In this document: positions 45,514 to 57,951 of the stretch, in pieces
Numbering within the stretch: the first letter of the stretch is position 1
How the letters are laid out: each line of letters starts with the position of its first letter
Origin: Ceratorhiza oryzae-sativae
Lineage: Eukaryota; Basidiomycota; Agaricomycetes; Cantharellales; Ceratobasidiaceae
Length of the DNA stretch: 64,000 bases
NCBI GenBank assembly: GCA_030998015.1
Contig: JARWMV010000245.1
Span: 682,001-746,000, forward strand
Direction of reading: 5' to 3'
Translations under genes and position numbers: made by a program
The notes under the pieces: model-generated
The model's input: the letters and a program-made list of their open reading frames with translations, nothing else
Told to the model about the DNA's origin: nothing
Databases searched by the model: none

Positions 45514-48122
45514 TGAACACTGAGATGCGAGAATGTGTTGGATGATACTCTAGTGGCGCAAACTACAGCTAGATTTTATACCATAGCGTGGTGTGTTGAA
45601 CAGACGCCAGCATTTCTTAGATTAATTTGGATTGGGCGCCCGAGAATGTCGAAGCGATTAGCTGAAAGGAGATGAGGCTGGGCGATAGTGATGCACCGCC
45701 AAGCGCCGAACAAAAAGCACCAGGTTATTACGCAAGTTCTTAGCACCGGAAGAGCACCGCGGGATCTTGTACGGGTGTGAAAGATCAGGACCCTTTGACG
45801 CAGAGTTAACTAACGAATAGGAATGAAGCCAGAATGATATGACAAGGGATTTGATTGGGACCTAGGCTTGGCATACACCACTTGCCTGCTACAACTTTGC
45901 TTCTTGTGGTAATTTCGCTCACAACACTATCCGAACAATAGCGCCCGTCGTTCAGCAACAACCCTTGCTTGAGATTCACTGAATGCTGCGAGGCAGTGCG
46001 ATTACACGACAACGTGCGTCTAGAGCACGAGCTAGATATCCTATCGTCTAGAACCTATGGGAGGGCAGGGGGCTCATGGAAATGCGTGCATCGAGTCAAG
46101 GATGTTTTCGGATTCAGTGAGGAGGACTTGCGACGAGTGATAAGAGTACCGAGAGTTGATCAAACAAATGAATTTACCAAAGGATTATAATCTGCGCCAC
46201 CCAGGGGCTAGTTTATCGACCTCGAGAACCCAATTTGAATGTTGTGAGTCACAGCCTTCCTGAGCACAAGCCCGCTAATTCGGAGCTATCTAAAAGGTTA
46301 ATCCTCGGCTCAAAAATCGGTATATGCGCTCCGACTTTGTGGCCAATGAACCAGCAAAGCGCACTCTGGACACGGGTCCTGAACAGATCGGGGTTGTTTT
46401 CCTACTTGTAAATATACATTTAGTCAATCTTGCACTCGCTGGTGCAAGCTGAAATAAGCCCGGATTTCGAATCGAGCATCCTGGCGAGACGTCACACTGA
46501 GAAACGTCTTCGTCAATATTTTTTATGTCAATTGGAGAGGAGAATCCTTTGGAAACAATCGATATCATGTGGGTTCAAGTGGGTTAACCCACTTTGTTGT
46601 TTGTGCATACGATATGACGATAAGCGAATGTAATCCGCTTCGTGCACTCCCCACTTTGGCATTATACTACGCATTGCATATATGAATTGCTATATACTGT
46701 ATTACACGCGATCAACGACGATCGTCTATTAACTGTATAAAGAGTGGAGCTCTTTCCTATGTAATTTACCCTGTCCACGAATCACATTCTAATTACTATT
46801 ACTGCGCATACATTCATCACATTTGACTGGCCACCTCGCCGGTATAATGCCTTTCAAACCGGACTCGTTGAGTAAAACACTGCCTTCTGGCTTTGCTATG
46901 CTGCACGCGCCTAGGGTCGAGCAACGGGAGACTGAGATGGATCCATCGTCGCTTGCATTCCAATGAAATTTAGACCACTGGCGTATATCAGGTCGAGTGG
47001 ACTATAGTGATGGAAGACGAGCATGTAGTCTTGCCGAGATGCCAGTGTTCCTAGTTGTCTATCCAATCAATTTGGTTACTTGTGAGCTTTGCGAAACCAA
47101 GATTAGCGTTTCCAATATTTGGCATATATATAACGGCGAGCCCCAAATACAATGTGCAAATAACAAAACACGTCTATAACAAGGTTGAGCGAGACCCCGC
47201 ATTCCCACAGAATAGCAATGGTGACCACCAAAAAGGTCAAAGGCCTCTTCCAAAACCGGATACGGGGCGCACTGTGGACCAGAGAACAGCGACTGATGTC
47301 CAGCCGATGCTTTACACGTTTATCCACAGAGCATCCTAGCGAACGCTGGACTCTGATGAGCTCGGGCAGAGTCAACAGCGCATATACTCGAGGCGATTAT
47401 GCTGGCTGCGGCTCCAAAAGAACATCATTCCGCAGTATGACGTGAATCGAACAGAGCCGGCTCGCAAAGTTCGAACGGGCCAGTCGTTCATCATCCAAGG
47501 TACACTCTCGCTCATTTTGCCGTGGGTTGAAGCGAACAGCGACTCGTGGGCTGGTGGTAAACGAACAAGGCCCACATATACACCACCTGCCATCCGTTTA
47601 TGTACAAAAGGCACAAGGCTGTTGGGGAGTTTCTTTTGGGTGTCATGTTTAGTAAACTGTATAGGTTTAAAAATAGGAGCCATGGGAAGAATGATAGTGA
47701 TCGTATCTTGTCATCAAGGTGGAATAATGTGTCGACTGAGGCAAGGGGGTCGGCTGGAAGCTCTATCTAACGCATAGTTAGGAGGATCTGCGGGAAAGAT
47801 ATTTATGGGAAAAGCGGTCACTAAAAGAAAGGATGACTATTCAGGGAAGGGTAGTGGTTGCCCTATCTTCTGATTTACACTAGTAGTTCGGGCTGAACAC
47901 TTGATCGAAATTCAGGTTGTTGCAACGGACAGGACTCTCAGAGTGGGAAAAAAACGCGAAAAATCAAATATACAGAGCAGAAACGAAACAATCAAAGACG
48001 TCGGCGACACGTCGATATATGGTATCCCCCAATCATCGTCCCATGTTATCATGCATAGATACTGTACTATATGTTGTTTAATAAGGCAAATAACCCAAGT
48101 CTAAGTCCATGCACAGAAAACG
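45514..48122. other. Gene-poor stretch, 2.6 kb
   Basis: The longest region without a recognised gene. Open frames of 60-110 codons occur on both strands but are short, overlap one another and lack splice-linked continuation or family motifs. A perfect 18-bp palindrome lies at 46577-46594. AT-rich tracts occur at 46640-46830 and around 47930-48090. No transposase, reverse transcriptase, long terminal repeat or RNA gene could be recognised; an old decayed element is possible but not shown. Confidence 0.5.
46577..46594. repeat. 18-bp perfect palindrome
   Basis: AAGTGGGTTAACCCACTT reads identically on both strands, and a further GTGGGTT lies just upstream at 46569-46575. It could be a dimeric transcription-factor site or chance; no gene start is close. 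Confidence 0.8.
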
Positions 48123-49562
48123 CTATCGACCTCCGGCCGGGGACCAAGGTGCCCATTCGCTGTTGTTTCGATACGGCGGAGGAGCAGCAGGCTCGGGAGT
48201 CGATGGCCTGGATCTCGACCTTGCATCCAACGACCTCCGGTTTGATCCAGATGCGCCCCCCAAACCGAGCCCGAGACCGGGTGCGACGAGTCCAGCCGAC
48301 TCGAGGTCGTCGCGTTTCTCTGGAAGGGGTGTGCGCGTTCGAGATGAAGGCGAGCGGGAGCCGACACCCGAGTTCCGTCGGCTGGTGGGTTGGAGAATTG
48401 CGGGGAGGAAGAAGAGAACACCGTTGCTCCGCCTTCGTGATAGCGGGAGCATCGGTAGGTCACTGGAGGTGGGGGAGAGTGGGACCGAGCCAGGCATCGG
48501 AACGGAAAAGAGACCAAGGTCGAGTATGGTTCGGCCATGTTGGTCTTCAACCACTCTAGGGAGGAGCAAGGTATAGCCACTGCCTCGGCGCCGAACTGGT
48601 GAGCCGGGAGCGCGGGTACGCAGCAAGCGATAGAGTCCGAACACCAAGAGGGCAAGCCCGATGTACATGAGGGCCTTTCCGTACTTGCCGAGGAATGTGA
48701 TAAAGCCAGCATCGTCGTCGTGCCAGGAGGAGCCATAGTAGTGCGCGAAAAAGGCATGCGGCGCCTCTTCAGGCTTGGCGTTCTTGCCATAGAGAGGCTT
48801 AGAGAGCACGCGGACTTCAGAGGCAAGGGATGGGTTGCGCGAGGCGAAAAGGGAGATCTGGGCGGAGAGGAACATGGGACCGGTGGAGAACATAACGGTC
48901 GGGTAGTTGATGATATAGTTGATATCAAAGGACGTTAGGGCATGGATCGTCTGGGTCATGAACGGGTGGCCCTTGGCGGCGAACATGAGGTCGTTGCTGA
49001 CACCGACTGGGATCGTTTTTGGCAGGACAATTGGATAAGTGAGCAGGGGGTCGAGACGGCGATGGCATCCAACATCGAGGTCGAGGTAGACGCCGCCATA
49101 GTGATGAAGCACAAAGTAGCGGATGGCATCGGCACGTTGGATGGGGTAGGTGTAGCCTCGGAACGTGGCTAAGAACCATGGGTAGTGTTCAGCAATAAAG
49201 GCGTCGGACGCCTGGTCCGACCAGAGCATGTACTTGCTGAAAAGAGGTCAGCGCCAGCCGCTACGCTGAAAATAGCAAACGCACTAGTCCGGCATGAGGT
49301 CACGGCATGTCTTGGACACCGGCTGCCAGCGCTCGGGAAGGGTATCTGTCTTCCATGTCTGGTGGATGATGCGCGGTATCTTCTCCTTGTGGGGCGCGTC
49401 GGTGATGTTGCCGGTCCATGCATCGGCAGGGACCTCGCTCTCGCCGATGTAGCTCGCAGCGGGGATGGAGAGGAAGATGGAGACCGACGACAGGACGACG
49501 ACGGTGCCGACGAGGAAGAGGCCGAGCACGCTGAGTGCCGCGATGAGTGCGCGGCGGGCCAT
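48123..49562 (-). CDS. GT32 glycosyltransferase, Sur1/Csg1-like (mannosyl-inositol phosphorylceramide synthase catalytic subunit)
   Basis: Type II membrane mannosyltransferase that likely adds mannose to inositol phosphorylceramide in the Golgi. The start MARRALIAALSVLGLFLVGTVV carries a signal-anchor. The catalytic domain shows KIPRIIHQTWKTDTLPERW, MLWSDQASDAFI, IQRADAIRYFVLHHYGGVYLDLDVGC with the DxD nucleotide-sugar motif, DLMFAAKGHPFM and STGPMFLSAQ. A second hydrophobic span ALMYIGLALLVFGLYRLL follows HAFFAHYYGSSWHDDD, as in Sur1/Csh1. The tail of about 130 residues is disordered and Arg/Ser/Pro-rich. A single intron (about 49237-49286) joins YKYMLW in phase. About 460 aa. Related GT32 enzymes (Och1 type) are less likely because of the second span. 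Confidence 0.88.
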
Positions 49563-50616
49563 GGGTGGGGGAGTGCAGAAGTGGGCAACAGTGCCTGGCT
49601 TTTTGCCTGTTCTGTATCCGGCTTACGTGAGCCGGGCGAGATCCGGGACCCTGGCGGAACCCTCGATTAGGCGTTCACGGCTGTGTCACCAGTGCTCGTC
49701 AGCTGTCCTCTCTGGCTGCGGCCTCCGCGCGGGACGCGGCCAACTGCCCCTGGGTCGCTCGGCGTCGGCCAGCCCCGCGATAACCTGCCCGCGCCCCCTT
49801 GCGTCCGGCCCTCTCCTGTCCCAGCCGTCGCGGGCCTTGTTCTCGACGCAGGGCATGACGTTCGACGCTCCGGATATTACGCACGATTACTCGTGCTTGT
49901 GCCTTGGAGCATCACCTGCCCCGCGTGCAAGACATCTCGCCATGACGTCTGCTCTTGGATCTTGGACCATCGGATCGCCAGTAGCCAGTGATTGCCTGAT
50001 GCGCATGCCCGCTTAGATGGATTGATAAGGGGCTGAATAACTGAGCACAATCCAGGCTAACCATAAGCTTCACCTCGACAAGAGCCTATAACATCGGCCT
50101 GCATTGTCTCCATGTGTCTCTGCGCAAAACATTCTTTTAGGAATTTACCCACAAATTAAACTACCCCGAGATATGAAGCCGAGAATCCCAATCAAAAGGC
50201 ATTCATTCAGATTCTCATTGAAACCCACTGTCGAACCTCATTTTTCACTAATGCAGCCTGGGGTTCGTCTACAACACCTTCGGGGGAAGCCAGAGCGTCA
50301 TTGGTCCCCCGGACAGCAGACTCGAGTCGTATAATTTTGACTGAATGAGCAACTTGCGAGGCTTGAAGCTGCTAAAACGTGTCGGCCGCGCACGGGGGGG
50401 ATCATGCATTGACACCCGGTTGCGGCACGCTCGAACCACATCCAACTAGGCTTTCCCTTGCGTTTGCACTGGCAGCCCGGTATTGGATATTGAAGAGCGG
50501 GGCCGGTTATGCCGCTACACCTCTGGCTGCCCGAGTCACGAGATTCTGTCCGTGATGGGTTAATGAAGCATGGCTTGAATCTTGGTGTTGCCTTGTCTGG
50601 TGTAGATTAATATTAA
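49563..50616. other. Intergenic, GC-rich then mixed, 1.05 kb
   Basis: The first 400 bp are GC-rich upstream DNA of the GT32 gene, with shadow frames only. From 50020 to 50616 composition becomes average and no gene, RNA or repeat is recognised. Confidence 0.4.
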
Positions 50617-51183
50617 TCACATCAAAAGAAAACCCGATACGGGGGAAAGGATCTGCTCACCACCGTCATCTGTACTTTTTATCCCCCGGGACCTAGTGGG
50701 TGCGAAGGTTCGACGTACTACCCAGAGTCGCATGTTCGCCGGCTTGCTTGGAACTCGTATTGCTTGTGCTTGCACTTGGTTATATTTCAACCGCCTTATC
50801 CCCAAGCCCAGCTTGGAGCGCTCCCTGATCCTTGCGACCCGTACGAGGGCACCGATGCCCAATATGTTCGCTCGGCCTTCGGTAACCGGTTCATCGCGCA
50901 TACACAATTCTTCATAAGCAGAATTCGTCAACCCAAACTCTCGAGCGAGTTTTATTCGCTTGATAGCACTCAGATGAGCGTTCTCTAGGCCTTTGATAGT
51001 GAACGCTCGAAGTGTGGGGTAATCATAGACGGTGGCAATTCGAAGCGCTGAGATCAGTGTAGACGAGCCAAACTCTGGTAGGGTTTCGATAGGGCTATAT
51101 CTTATATCAGGGCTCGTGGTGTATCGAACTCCCCGATCATACTCACTAAGCATATAATAACTTGAGATTGTTGATTGTGGCAC
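50617..51183 (-). pseudogene. BTB-family protein, C-terminal remnant
   Basis: The minus strand reads SALRIATVYDYPTLRAFTIKG, then LENAHLSAIKRIKLAREFGL, YEELCMRDEPVTEGRANILG and ALVRVARIRERSKLG. These are the C-terminal signatures of the large BTB/POZ family found in Rhizoctonia-like fungi (ALRIATVYDYPTLR...LAREF). The N-terminal BTB fold is absent: the sequence before SALRIAT is unrelated and there is no exon upstream with the usual HSEVF...ML...LP motif. It is therefore a truncated relic of a BTB gene rather than a complete member. The intact relative at the right edge shows what is missing. Confidence 0.6.
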
Positions 51184-51840
51184 AAGAACAACATGTGCAT
51201 ATTCATTTATGGAACTAATATGGCATTAGCCACGTTATAACTACTAGTTGTCGTTGTATCATTATTAAATGAAGAGTAATAGATATTGATCAAGAGCAAG
51301 CCACCGGCCACCTTAAAAATATAAAGGAGCCTTTGACTACTGCCATCCCAATACGTGTGCCCGCCCTGCTGAACTTTACTTTGTACCTCGCCTCAGAGGA
51401 TATTATGCGTAGCGGTGAACTGAGTATATATAAATACAAAACCAGTCCAAAGGAAACCTAGCTACGATCCTAGCGCTCCTAGGCCGAAGGCTGCAAATGT
51501 AGTGCATACATACAGCACTCGTCCACACATATAGTGAGTCATGCAGACCCCGGTCTCACGATTAAATTTTTAAATGATCCACACAGAAGGGTGGGACCTA
51601 TTTGTGAATTGGGGGCTCCGTAGGGGTTGGTTATTTGCATGGGGTGGTGGTTGACGCTTGCTGGAGGGTGAGCACGTGATCAATCATGTTAGTCAATATT
51701 AATCATCACTCCCAGAAAAACCATCAAAAAATGAAAGTAGACGATAATAAACGACAATTTCATCACTGGTTATCAGTAGGATTCGATGCAATATTTATTT
51801 GTGGTTGTGGCACGCGTTAAGGGGCACTCACTCTGAACCC
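51184..51840. other. Intergenic, AT-rich, 657 bp
   Basis: Upstream DNA of the TilS-like gene; AT-rich at 51184-51300 and 51680-51800. No coding sequence or RNA gene is recognised. Confidence 0.4.
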
Positions 51841-53426
51841 ATGTCTGCTATATCGCTAAATGAATTTGCTCACCTATTCGCCTCTTGCAAACCACCTATT
51901 GGGTGGAGTAGAAATATTAGTGAGATCTCCATCTATCTCTACTATCCTCTGGATTTAATCAATCCGCGACAGCCGTAGCCTTGTCTGGCGGTCCCGACTC
52001 TCTATGCCTGCTTTATCTTTTGACTAAACATATCTCGCCCACAAATGGTCTCCGTTCGATAACAATCGATCATGGGCTTCAAGCGAATTCCTTAGCGTCA
52101 GCACAGAGGACTCATGCTCGGTCACTTGCCATGGGAGTCCCCAACATCATCCTTCCTGCAGCGTGGGATGCTGGTGATAGTATTGGGCCAAACACAGCGG
52201 TCGAAGAATCTGCACGCAAGGCTCGATACAAGGCTCTCTGGCAAGGTCTCTGGGACCAGGACTCGCCTGATGATGGCCAGACAACCCAGACACTCACGTT
52301 CGCACATCATGCGGATGACCAGCTCGAGACAGTGATTATGAGGACTATGCGCAGCACGAATACGTATGGACTAGGTGGGATGCGGGCTGTGCGCCGCTGG
52401 GGGCTCACAGAACAAGGGATGAGAACCTGGTTATGTCGGCCCTTACTCGGCGTGTCAAAAGTAAGACTTGCACTTTATTTGAATAGCTGGTTTCAGTTGT
52501 GTAATCCCAATCGTGCACGCATCTAGGATCGCATCCTGGCGACATGCAAAGCCAGTAACCTAGAATACGAACAGGACAATACAAACTTTATGCCTGATTT
52601 TACCGTGCGAAACGCTATTCGATATGCACTTTCTCGGCCTGAACAGCCTCCTGCCAATGAAAAAATAGGCCGAGCGATAAATCGCATACGCGCTGCCGCT
52701 GGAGAGCCCGGTGACGTTGAGCAGATGCGCAAGTATGTAGCAAGAATGGCTGAAAGGGTGGTCCAGGTTGACCGGGAAGGTGCGTTCTACAGGCCTATCT
52801 ATCGGTTAAACTCAATCTTGCAAATAGTGGATGCCTACCTTCGCGCCTATACCCACCCTTCACCCCCATCTACGTTGCTTCTTGCTCCATCCGACCAATC
52901 GGTGGAACTCGAGCCTGATGCCCAAGTCGCACTCATCCACCGCGTCCTCCGCTATGTTTCTCCCCATCCATGGGGTTCATTAGAATCTGAGGCTGGCCGC
53001 CGAAGGGAGAGCACAGCCCGAATCGCTCGGTACCTTTTTCAATCCTCCACTGGCACTAGCGACGTAGGGCCGTTCGCTGCCGGGGCTCAAGTATTATGGA
53101 CACCAGTCCTAATAAAACCAGATGGAACATTTCGACGGCTGACTTCCAATGGAAGAGAGGGAGTCACACAGGGCTGGTTGGCGAGTCGACAGCCTCCATC
53201 CGCGGCAGCAAGTCGCGCACTCGAGATCCAGTTCAAACCAGGGCTGGAGTTGCTGTGGGACAACAGATTCCTCGTCCGCGTGGGTGCACGAGAGAGTGTT
53301 TTGCCAGTCTTGATTAGGCCTCGAGGAAGGCTGGTGTTTCCTGAGATTTTCCGGAGATTGAAGGATGGGGCACCCGAGCTGATAGACTGTGAGACTCGAT
53401 TTATCCGAAAGCTAGATGCAATCTGA
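51841..53426 (+). CDS. tRNA(Ile)-lysidine synthase-like protein (TilS, PP-loop ATPase)
   Basis: PP-loop ATPase that in bacteria and organelles converts cytidine 34 of tRNA-Ile2 to lysidine. The SGGPDSLCLLYLL motif is the ATP pyrophosphatase loop, followed by SITIDHGLQANS, VEESARKARYKALW, TFAHHADDQLETVIMRTMRS and LCRPLLGVSK, all TilS marks. The second exon (52525-53426) holds YEQDNTNFMPDFTVRNAIR and a longer, less conserved C-terminal domain ending RFIRKLDAI. The likely start MSAISLNEFAHLFASCKPP (51841) is one frame away from the SGGPDS reading, with a frame change near 51920. A mitochondrial role is likely because fungal mtDNA translation needs lysidine, but no clear presequence is seen. Confidence 0.83.
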
Positions 53427-54526
53427 GACGGAGTTTATAATTCGTCGTGTACATCACCGATACCAAAATACACTAAACAACAACCGTGTATCCTAATCTT
53501 AACCCACTCCCAGCCTCGGTCCGGGCCAGCTTGTCTGCTTTCTTAGTACCCTCTATACAGCATATCGTATTCAGTCTTGCGTCTTCGCTACAAGTCTACC
53601 ATGTCACCCCTCTCTACTACGCCTCAGGCCGCTCGTCTGTAATGTCTTGCGCGTCGCACCATGGGGCCCAGCCCTGCGACGGCAATAAATAAATCTGATT
53701 TTTTTTATAAAAAAAAAAGGCTTAACGCGGCAGTACGCACAGATTAGACGGATTAGTCAACATTCTACAAAACAAAACACAGAATCACAGACAAGCACAT
53801 TCACAATACTGGACACCAGACGAGCGAATTGGATTTTGAATAGCTGAGAATCATGCGACGAATGAAGACTGCAGAATCAAGGAGTAAGCGAGGGTACGCC
53901 TAGGTGATCTTGGCTAGCACACTAAGGGTAAGGACGTGACGTGGCGGCGGGTGATGGGCACAGCGTAGGATGGAGGCAGGCGAAGACGGGGTGGTAAATG
54001 ATGGGAACATGAGCTGTGGGGAGATAAAGGAAAAGAACATCGAATCGAAAGAATCAGAAATAGACAGCAGAACAAAAGGACCAAGAGGACGAGGGGAGGA
54101 TACATGCTACATAAATGAGAACCCAAGCGTGAAGAATAGGAAAGGAAAATTGATAAAGAATTAAAAGTATAAATTTTGTTTTTGAATGCGAACAACGTAC
54201 ATGGTGCATCAACCTGCTCTTTGACGGTTGTCCCCAGGGTCCGATTTCCCATTGTGACATCATTGGTGGCATCGGCAGTCGAGTCGCGACCGCACTCCAG
54301 AGTCTAGGCCCCACAGGGGCCTCACCGCGCCTGTTTCCCCTTTCGATCGTGTCCCAAACCTCCTCCGTGTCTCCCCACACCCCTATGTCCTCCGGCCTCA
54401 ACACCTGCAAGTTATCCCCTCCGATCCTCGGCTCTCCTGCCTCTCAGACACACGCCGCATTTGCCCCTCCAATCGTACATCCCTGTCTCCTCAATCCGCC
54501 GACCCCTCCTTTATCCCCGCACGCAT
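53427..54526. other. Convergent 3' intergenic, 1.1 kb
   Basis: Lies between the stops of the TilS-like and WC-2 genes. Poly-A/T tracts are at 53696-53719. The stretch is purine-rich on the plus strand at 53995-54170. A clean low-complexity reading such as 54349-54549 (SPHTPMSSGLNTC) resembles no family. The WC-2 3' UTR probably extends here. Confidence 0.4.
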
Positions 54527-56269
54527 CTATCCGGCACCCCCCTCCGTAGCCCCTCCGAACTCGTCTGTCTTGCGCTTGGTGTTGCGTTTGGCCCAACGCA
54601 GACCGCATGCGTTACACAGTGTCTTTGCGCCCAAGGGACCCTATGCTCGGGGCGAAGCGGGCGGAAGGTTCGCGAACGGATGTGTGAATACATATCGGAT
54701 AATTGCAATCAAGCAGGAGGCAAGGCAAAGACCGAGGCGAGGAACAACGTCATTCATAGGAGGGACAAATTGTCAGCCGAACTTTAGCATTGGATGGGAC
54801 CAGTTGGGCAAACGAACCTTGCGCCATTCAGGACTATCAGTCCGACCACACGTAACGCATACATATTGCTCCTGAGCAGCGTGTGTCTTTTTGGGCTGTA
54901 GCGGCGTTACACACGTCAGCATAAGTTCATGTGTGGAGCCGATGAAAGAAGAAACAGGGATGAACACACAAAGACTCGCCTTTTTCCTCGTCCGCCCTGC
55001 ATCAGTTGATTCTGTCGCCGGCTCCTCAGCAATCGATCCGCGTCTGACGGATGCAGCTGCGGCTCCAGCACTCGTGCCAGGTCCCGCTCCAAATGAAGTC
55101 GGGTTGTACACTGGGTCAAACGAGCCCCCACCAAAGCGATTGGTTTGTGAAGGGTAGTAGAGGTTCGTCGCTGCAGGCGGCTGGGGCATGGCGTGAATAC
55201 TGTGAGGTTGGAAAGCCGCGTCGGCGTCACCAGATGCTGCTCCTGCTAGATAAGGCAACCACATGTGTCAACCACACGTGCGAACGACGCACCCATACAT
55301 ATCGCGTACCTAGATTCGCCGTTGGGTAAATTGGAGAGGAGAGGGAGGACGTAGGCTGCACGAGGGGCGTCTCCGATGTGGACGCGATTTGGTTGATCGG
55401 GTACGCTGGAGACGCGAGCACGGGGGAGGGGGGCACGCCCGACGTGCGAAGGTTGAGGAGTTGCTGGCGAAGGCGCTCGTTTTCGATCTTTAGCTCGAGG
55501 AACGAGTCTAGCCTAAGGGGCAATGCCTGATGTCAGCGGGTGGGTGATAAGCAAGAGGGAGGCATGGTGCGCACATGGCGGTGTTGCGACTTGGGTACGG
55601 CCGAGCCATGATGATGAAGCATGACGCTTCGGCCTCGGCATTCGGATTCGGGGGCATGTCTAAGTTCATGGTCGAGCTGGAACTGGTGCTGGTGCTGGGT
55701 CCAGCCGAGCCGGCGGCAGCGGAAGACGACTGAGTTGAGCCCTTGGAGTAGATAGCATGCCCGCGAAGTTCAAACAACGGGGTGGTGGTCGAGGCGGGAG
55801 GTGACCCAATGGGCAGCCCGGAGCGAGTTGGGGTGCTGGGCGAGTGGATGGGAGACGCAGGGTGCGAGCCGCTGCGTGGGGATGCAAACTTGGAGCGAAG
55901 GCGAGCGTAGCTAAACAGCTCGGAGCGGTGCAATGGCCCGCTTGAGGTGCTCGGCAAATGGGGACGCATCGTCATCTGGGAAATAACATGAGTTTGTCTG
56001 TGATGGACAATGGGTGACAAGGCACGACCGTGGAGGATGTCCCGCATCGGGCGCTCAAGGAGTTCCTCGTCGCGCCATCCGAGCTGCTCGCTGATGGCTG
56101 GGCTGGCCCAGAGGATGTGGGCAGAGGGGTTGAGGACGAGAAGGAGCGAACCCGAAAGCTCAGAGATGAGGATGTCCGCCCACTTCTTGCGTTTCGTGAA
56201 CTCGAACACGGGCGGGGGTTTGGACGACACCGTGTGCGTTACATGTGAGGGTAGTGCGGCGAGCGACAT
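54527..56269 (-). CDS. wc-2: White collar-2 homologue (PAS + GATA zinc finger)
   Basis: Nuclear partner of the blue-light receptor WC-1; the pair binds GATA-type promoter sites and drives light responses. The start [14 protein letters not shown] is followed by [19 protein letters not shown] and a PAS domain ([32 protein letters not shown]). A Ser/Thr/Pro-rich linker follows, then a helical block [20 protein letters not shown] (about 55450-55515). The C-terminal GATA finger, [14 protein letters not shown] joined across an intron to [19 protein letters not shown], has CX2CX18CX2C spacing. It ends [13 protein letters not shown] at TAG 54527-54529. The intron between the finger halves (about 54652-54819) is longer than most. 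No frame break is seen in the motif parts. Confidence 0.9.
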
Positions 56270-56408
56270 GATGATCGCGGAAAGGAATGGGCCGGACGCC
56301 GTGGGGTCCGCCGGGGTCGTTGCTGAGAGTGGGGGGGTTGTGGCTGATAGCGTTCATTATGTATCAGCAGCCCACGTGATATGACGCAAAATTCCTCTCT
56401 TTTTCTCC
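56270..56408. promoter_or_regulatory. 139-bp divergent promoter, WC-2 (-) / SRP40 (+)
   Basis: Only 139 bp lie between the divergent start codons. No GATA-type light element was established. Confidence 0.45.
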
Positions 56409-57951
56409 ATGTCCAGACCCCTCGCAGGCAAGTCCGCCCCCCCGCCTTGTTCGGTCCCTCCTGACAGCCCAGCAGACGCCTACGCTACCGTATACGCCTT
56501 TCTCGTCGAGCAAGGCCACGACAAGGCTGCCGCCGCTGTAAAAAAGGCAGCTCGCCCCGTGGTCGATCTCGACAGCGCGCTGACCAACAGGAGCCCGAGA
56601 TCGCTGCTCACGTTGCTCGAGCAACGTCATATTTCAGGCGGAGATAGCGCGTAAGTAGTTATTGCTTCCGTGGAGGCCCCGAATATTAATCTATCATGTT
56701 TTACGTTCAAAGCGATACCGGGGGTTCGTATATCCGCCCATGGCCACCCTCTCGATGCTAACTGACCCATCTGGTTGTAGACGATAGCTCCGAATCGAGC
56801 TCTAGTGACGAAGACTCGAGCGAGGATGAGCAACCCGCAGCGGCGGCGAAACCTGTCAAATCCACTGTGGCCCCAGCTGTGACGGCAACGATCCCAAGGC
56901 GGGAGTGGCAGGTTCGCTCTGGTTCTTTCGTCTCGGGTCCACTTCTGCATGCTCATCTGTAATTACTGCTTTAGTGAACCTCAAGCGCAAGGCAGCCACC
57001 TCGTCCTCGTCTAGCTCGAGCTCAAGTTCCGAGTCGGACTCTAGCAGCTCTGACTCTAGTTCGAGTTCGAGCTCAGAATCTTCGGATGACTCGGACTCGG
57101 ACTCGGATTCTGACGAAGGGGAAAAGGCCAAACCTGCATCCAAGAGCCCCGAAAAGGCCGTGGCAAAATCCAAAGTTAATGCTAAAGACAGACCGGACTC
57201 CTCTGACTCGTCGTCTGAATCCGACTCTTCGTCTGAGTCGTCAGACGAAGACTCCAGCTCCTCGTCCTCTTCTGAATCAGATGCTCCTCCTCCTCCTAAA
57301 AAGCGCAAGCTAGACTCCGCCCCGACTACGACCACAAAAACTAAAACAGTCGAGCTAACCGCCGATTCAGTCACCGTCACCAAAACTACGGCCACCCAGC
57401 CGGCAACCAATGGCACCAAGAGCGGTCAAAAAAAGACCTCTCGCAAGCCGTTGTACCATTTTCCCGAATCAAGCTGAAGACGTCGTGTATGCGACCCGAG
57501 GCTGATGGACAATCGGTTTGAGAGCAAGGTGTTTGGTTTGATCATGTCTCCCTCCCAAGGGCTCTTCGTCCTCGCAATTTTTGCGCCCGTCATCCAGCAC
57601 TTACCCTGCTCCCTCATGCTCGCTCTCCAACTCTTGCATACCTTCCTAACTAATCTGCTAACGACCACACCCAGGGTGGCGCTACTGGCGATTATGGTGA
57701 GCGCGCCTCGCGCGACCTCGTCGTTACACGCGGCGCCGGCTTCCGCAAAGAGAAGAACAAGAAAAAAAGAGGAAGCTATCGTGGCGGGGAGATCACCGTG
57801 AGTTTGTTCAAGTACAAGCTAGAGGGAAGAACCAGAGTGGAGTTCGGTGGGGTAGCTCCACTCCCCGGTCTTATACCCTCTCGCTTCAAACTCGATCCTA
57901 ACTAATGCGCTCGCACCTCAGATGCAAAGCCATAGTATAAAATTCACGTAG
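56409..57951 (+). CDS. SRP40: SRP40/Nopp140 nucleolar phosphoprotein (LisH, Ser-rich, SRP40 C-domain)
   Basis: Nucleolar chaperone linked to snoRNP assembly and RNA polymerase I. The N-terminus has a LisH-like stretch (DAYATVYAFLVEQGHDKAAAAV), followed by long Ser/Asp/Glu blocks interspersed with Lys-Pro (56990-57300). The final SRP40 C-terminal domain reads PFSRIKAEDVVYADPRLMDNRFESK, then GATGDYGERASRDLVVTRGAGFRKEKNKKKRGSYRGGEIT, split by an intron, and a last exon MQSHSIKFT with TAG 57949-57951. Three single-base gaps break the C-domain frame: near 57447-57450, 57473 and 57493. Each is cured by restoring one base, which gives the exact family motif. Introns at about 56651, 56705-56778 and 57790-57920. 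Confidence 0.88.

Noticed and set aside
47372..47777. Overlapping open frames of about 100 codons on both strands
   Set aside because: They overlap each other, lack family resemblance and show no splice partners.
45514..48122. Possible transposon remnant in the gene-poor region
   Set aside because: No terminal repeats, target-site duplication, transposase or reverse-transcriptase motif could be seen by eye.
49185..50016. Plus-strand open frames over the 5' part of the GT32 gene
   Set aside because: Antisense to a clear GT32 reading; no splice continuation or motif.
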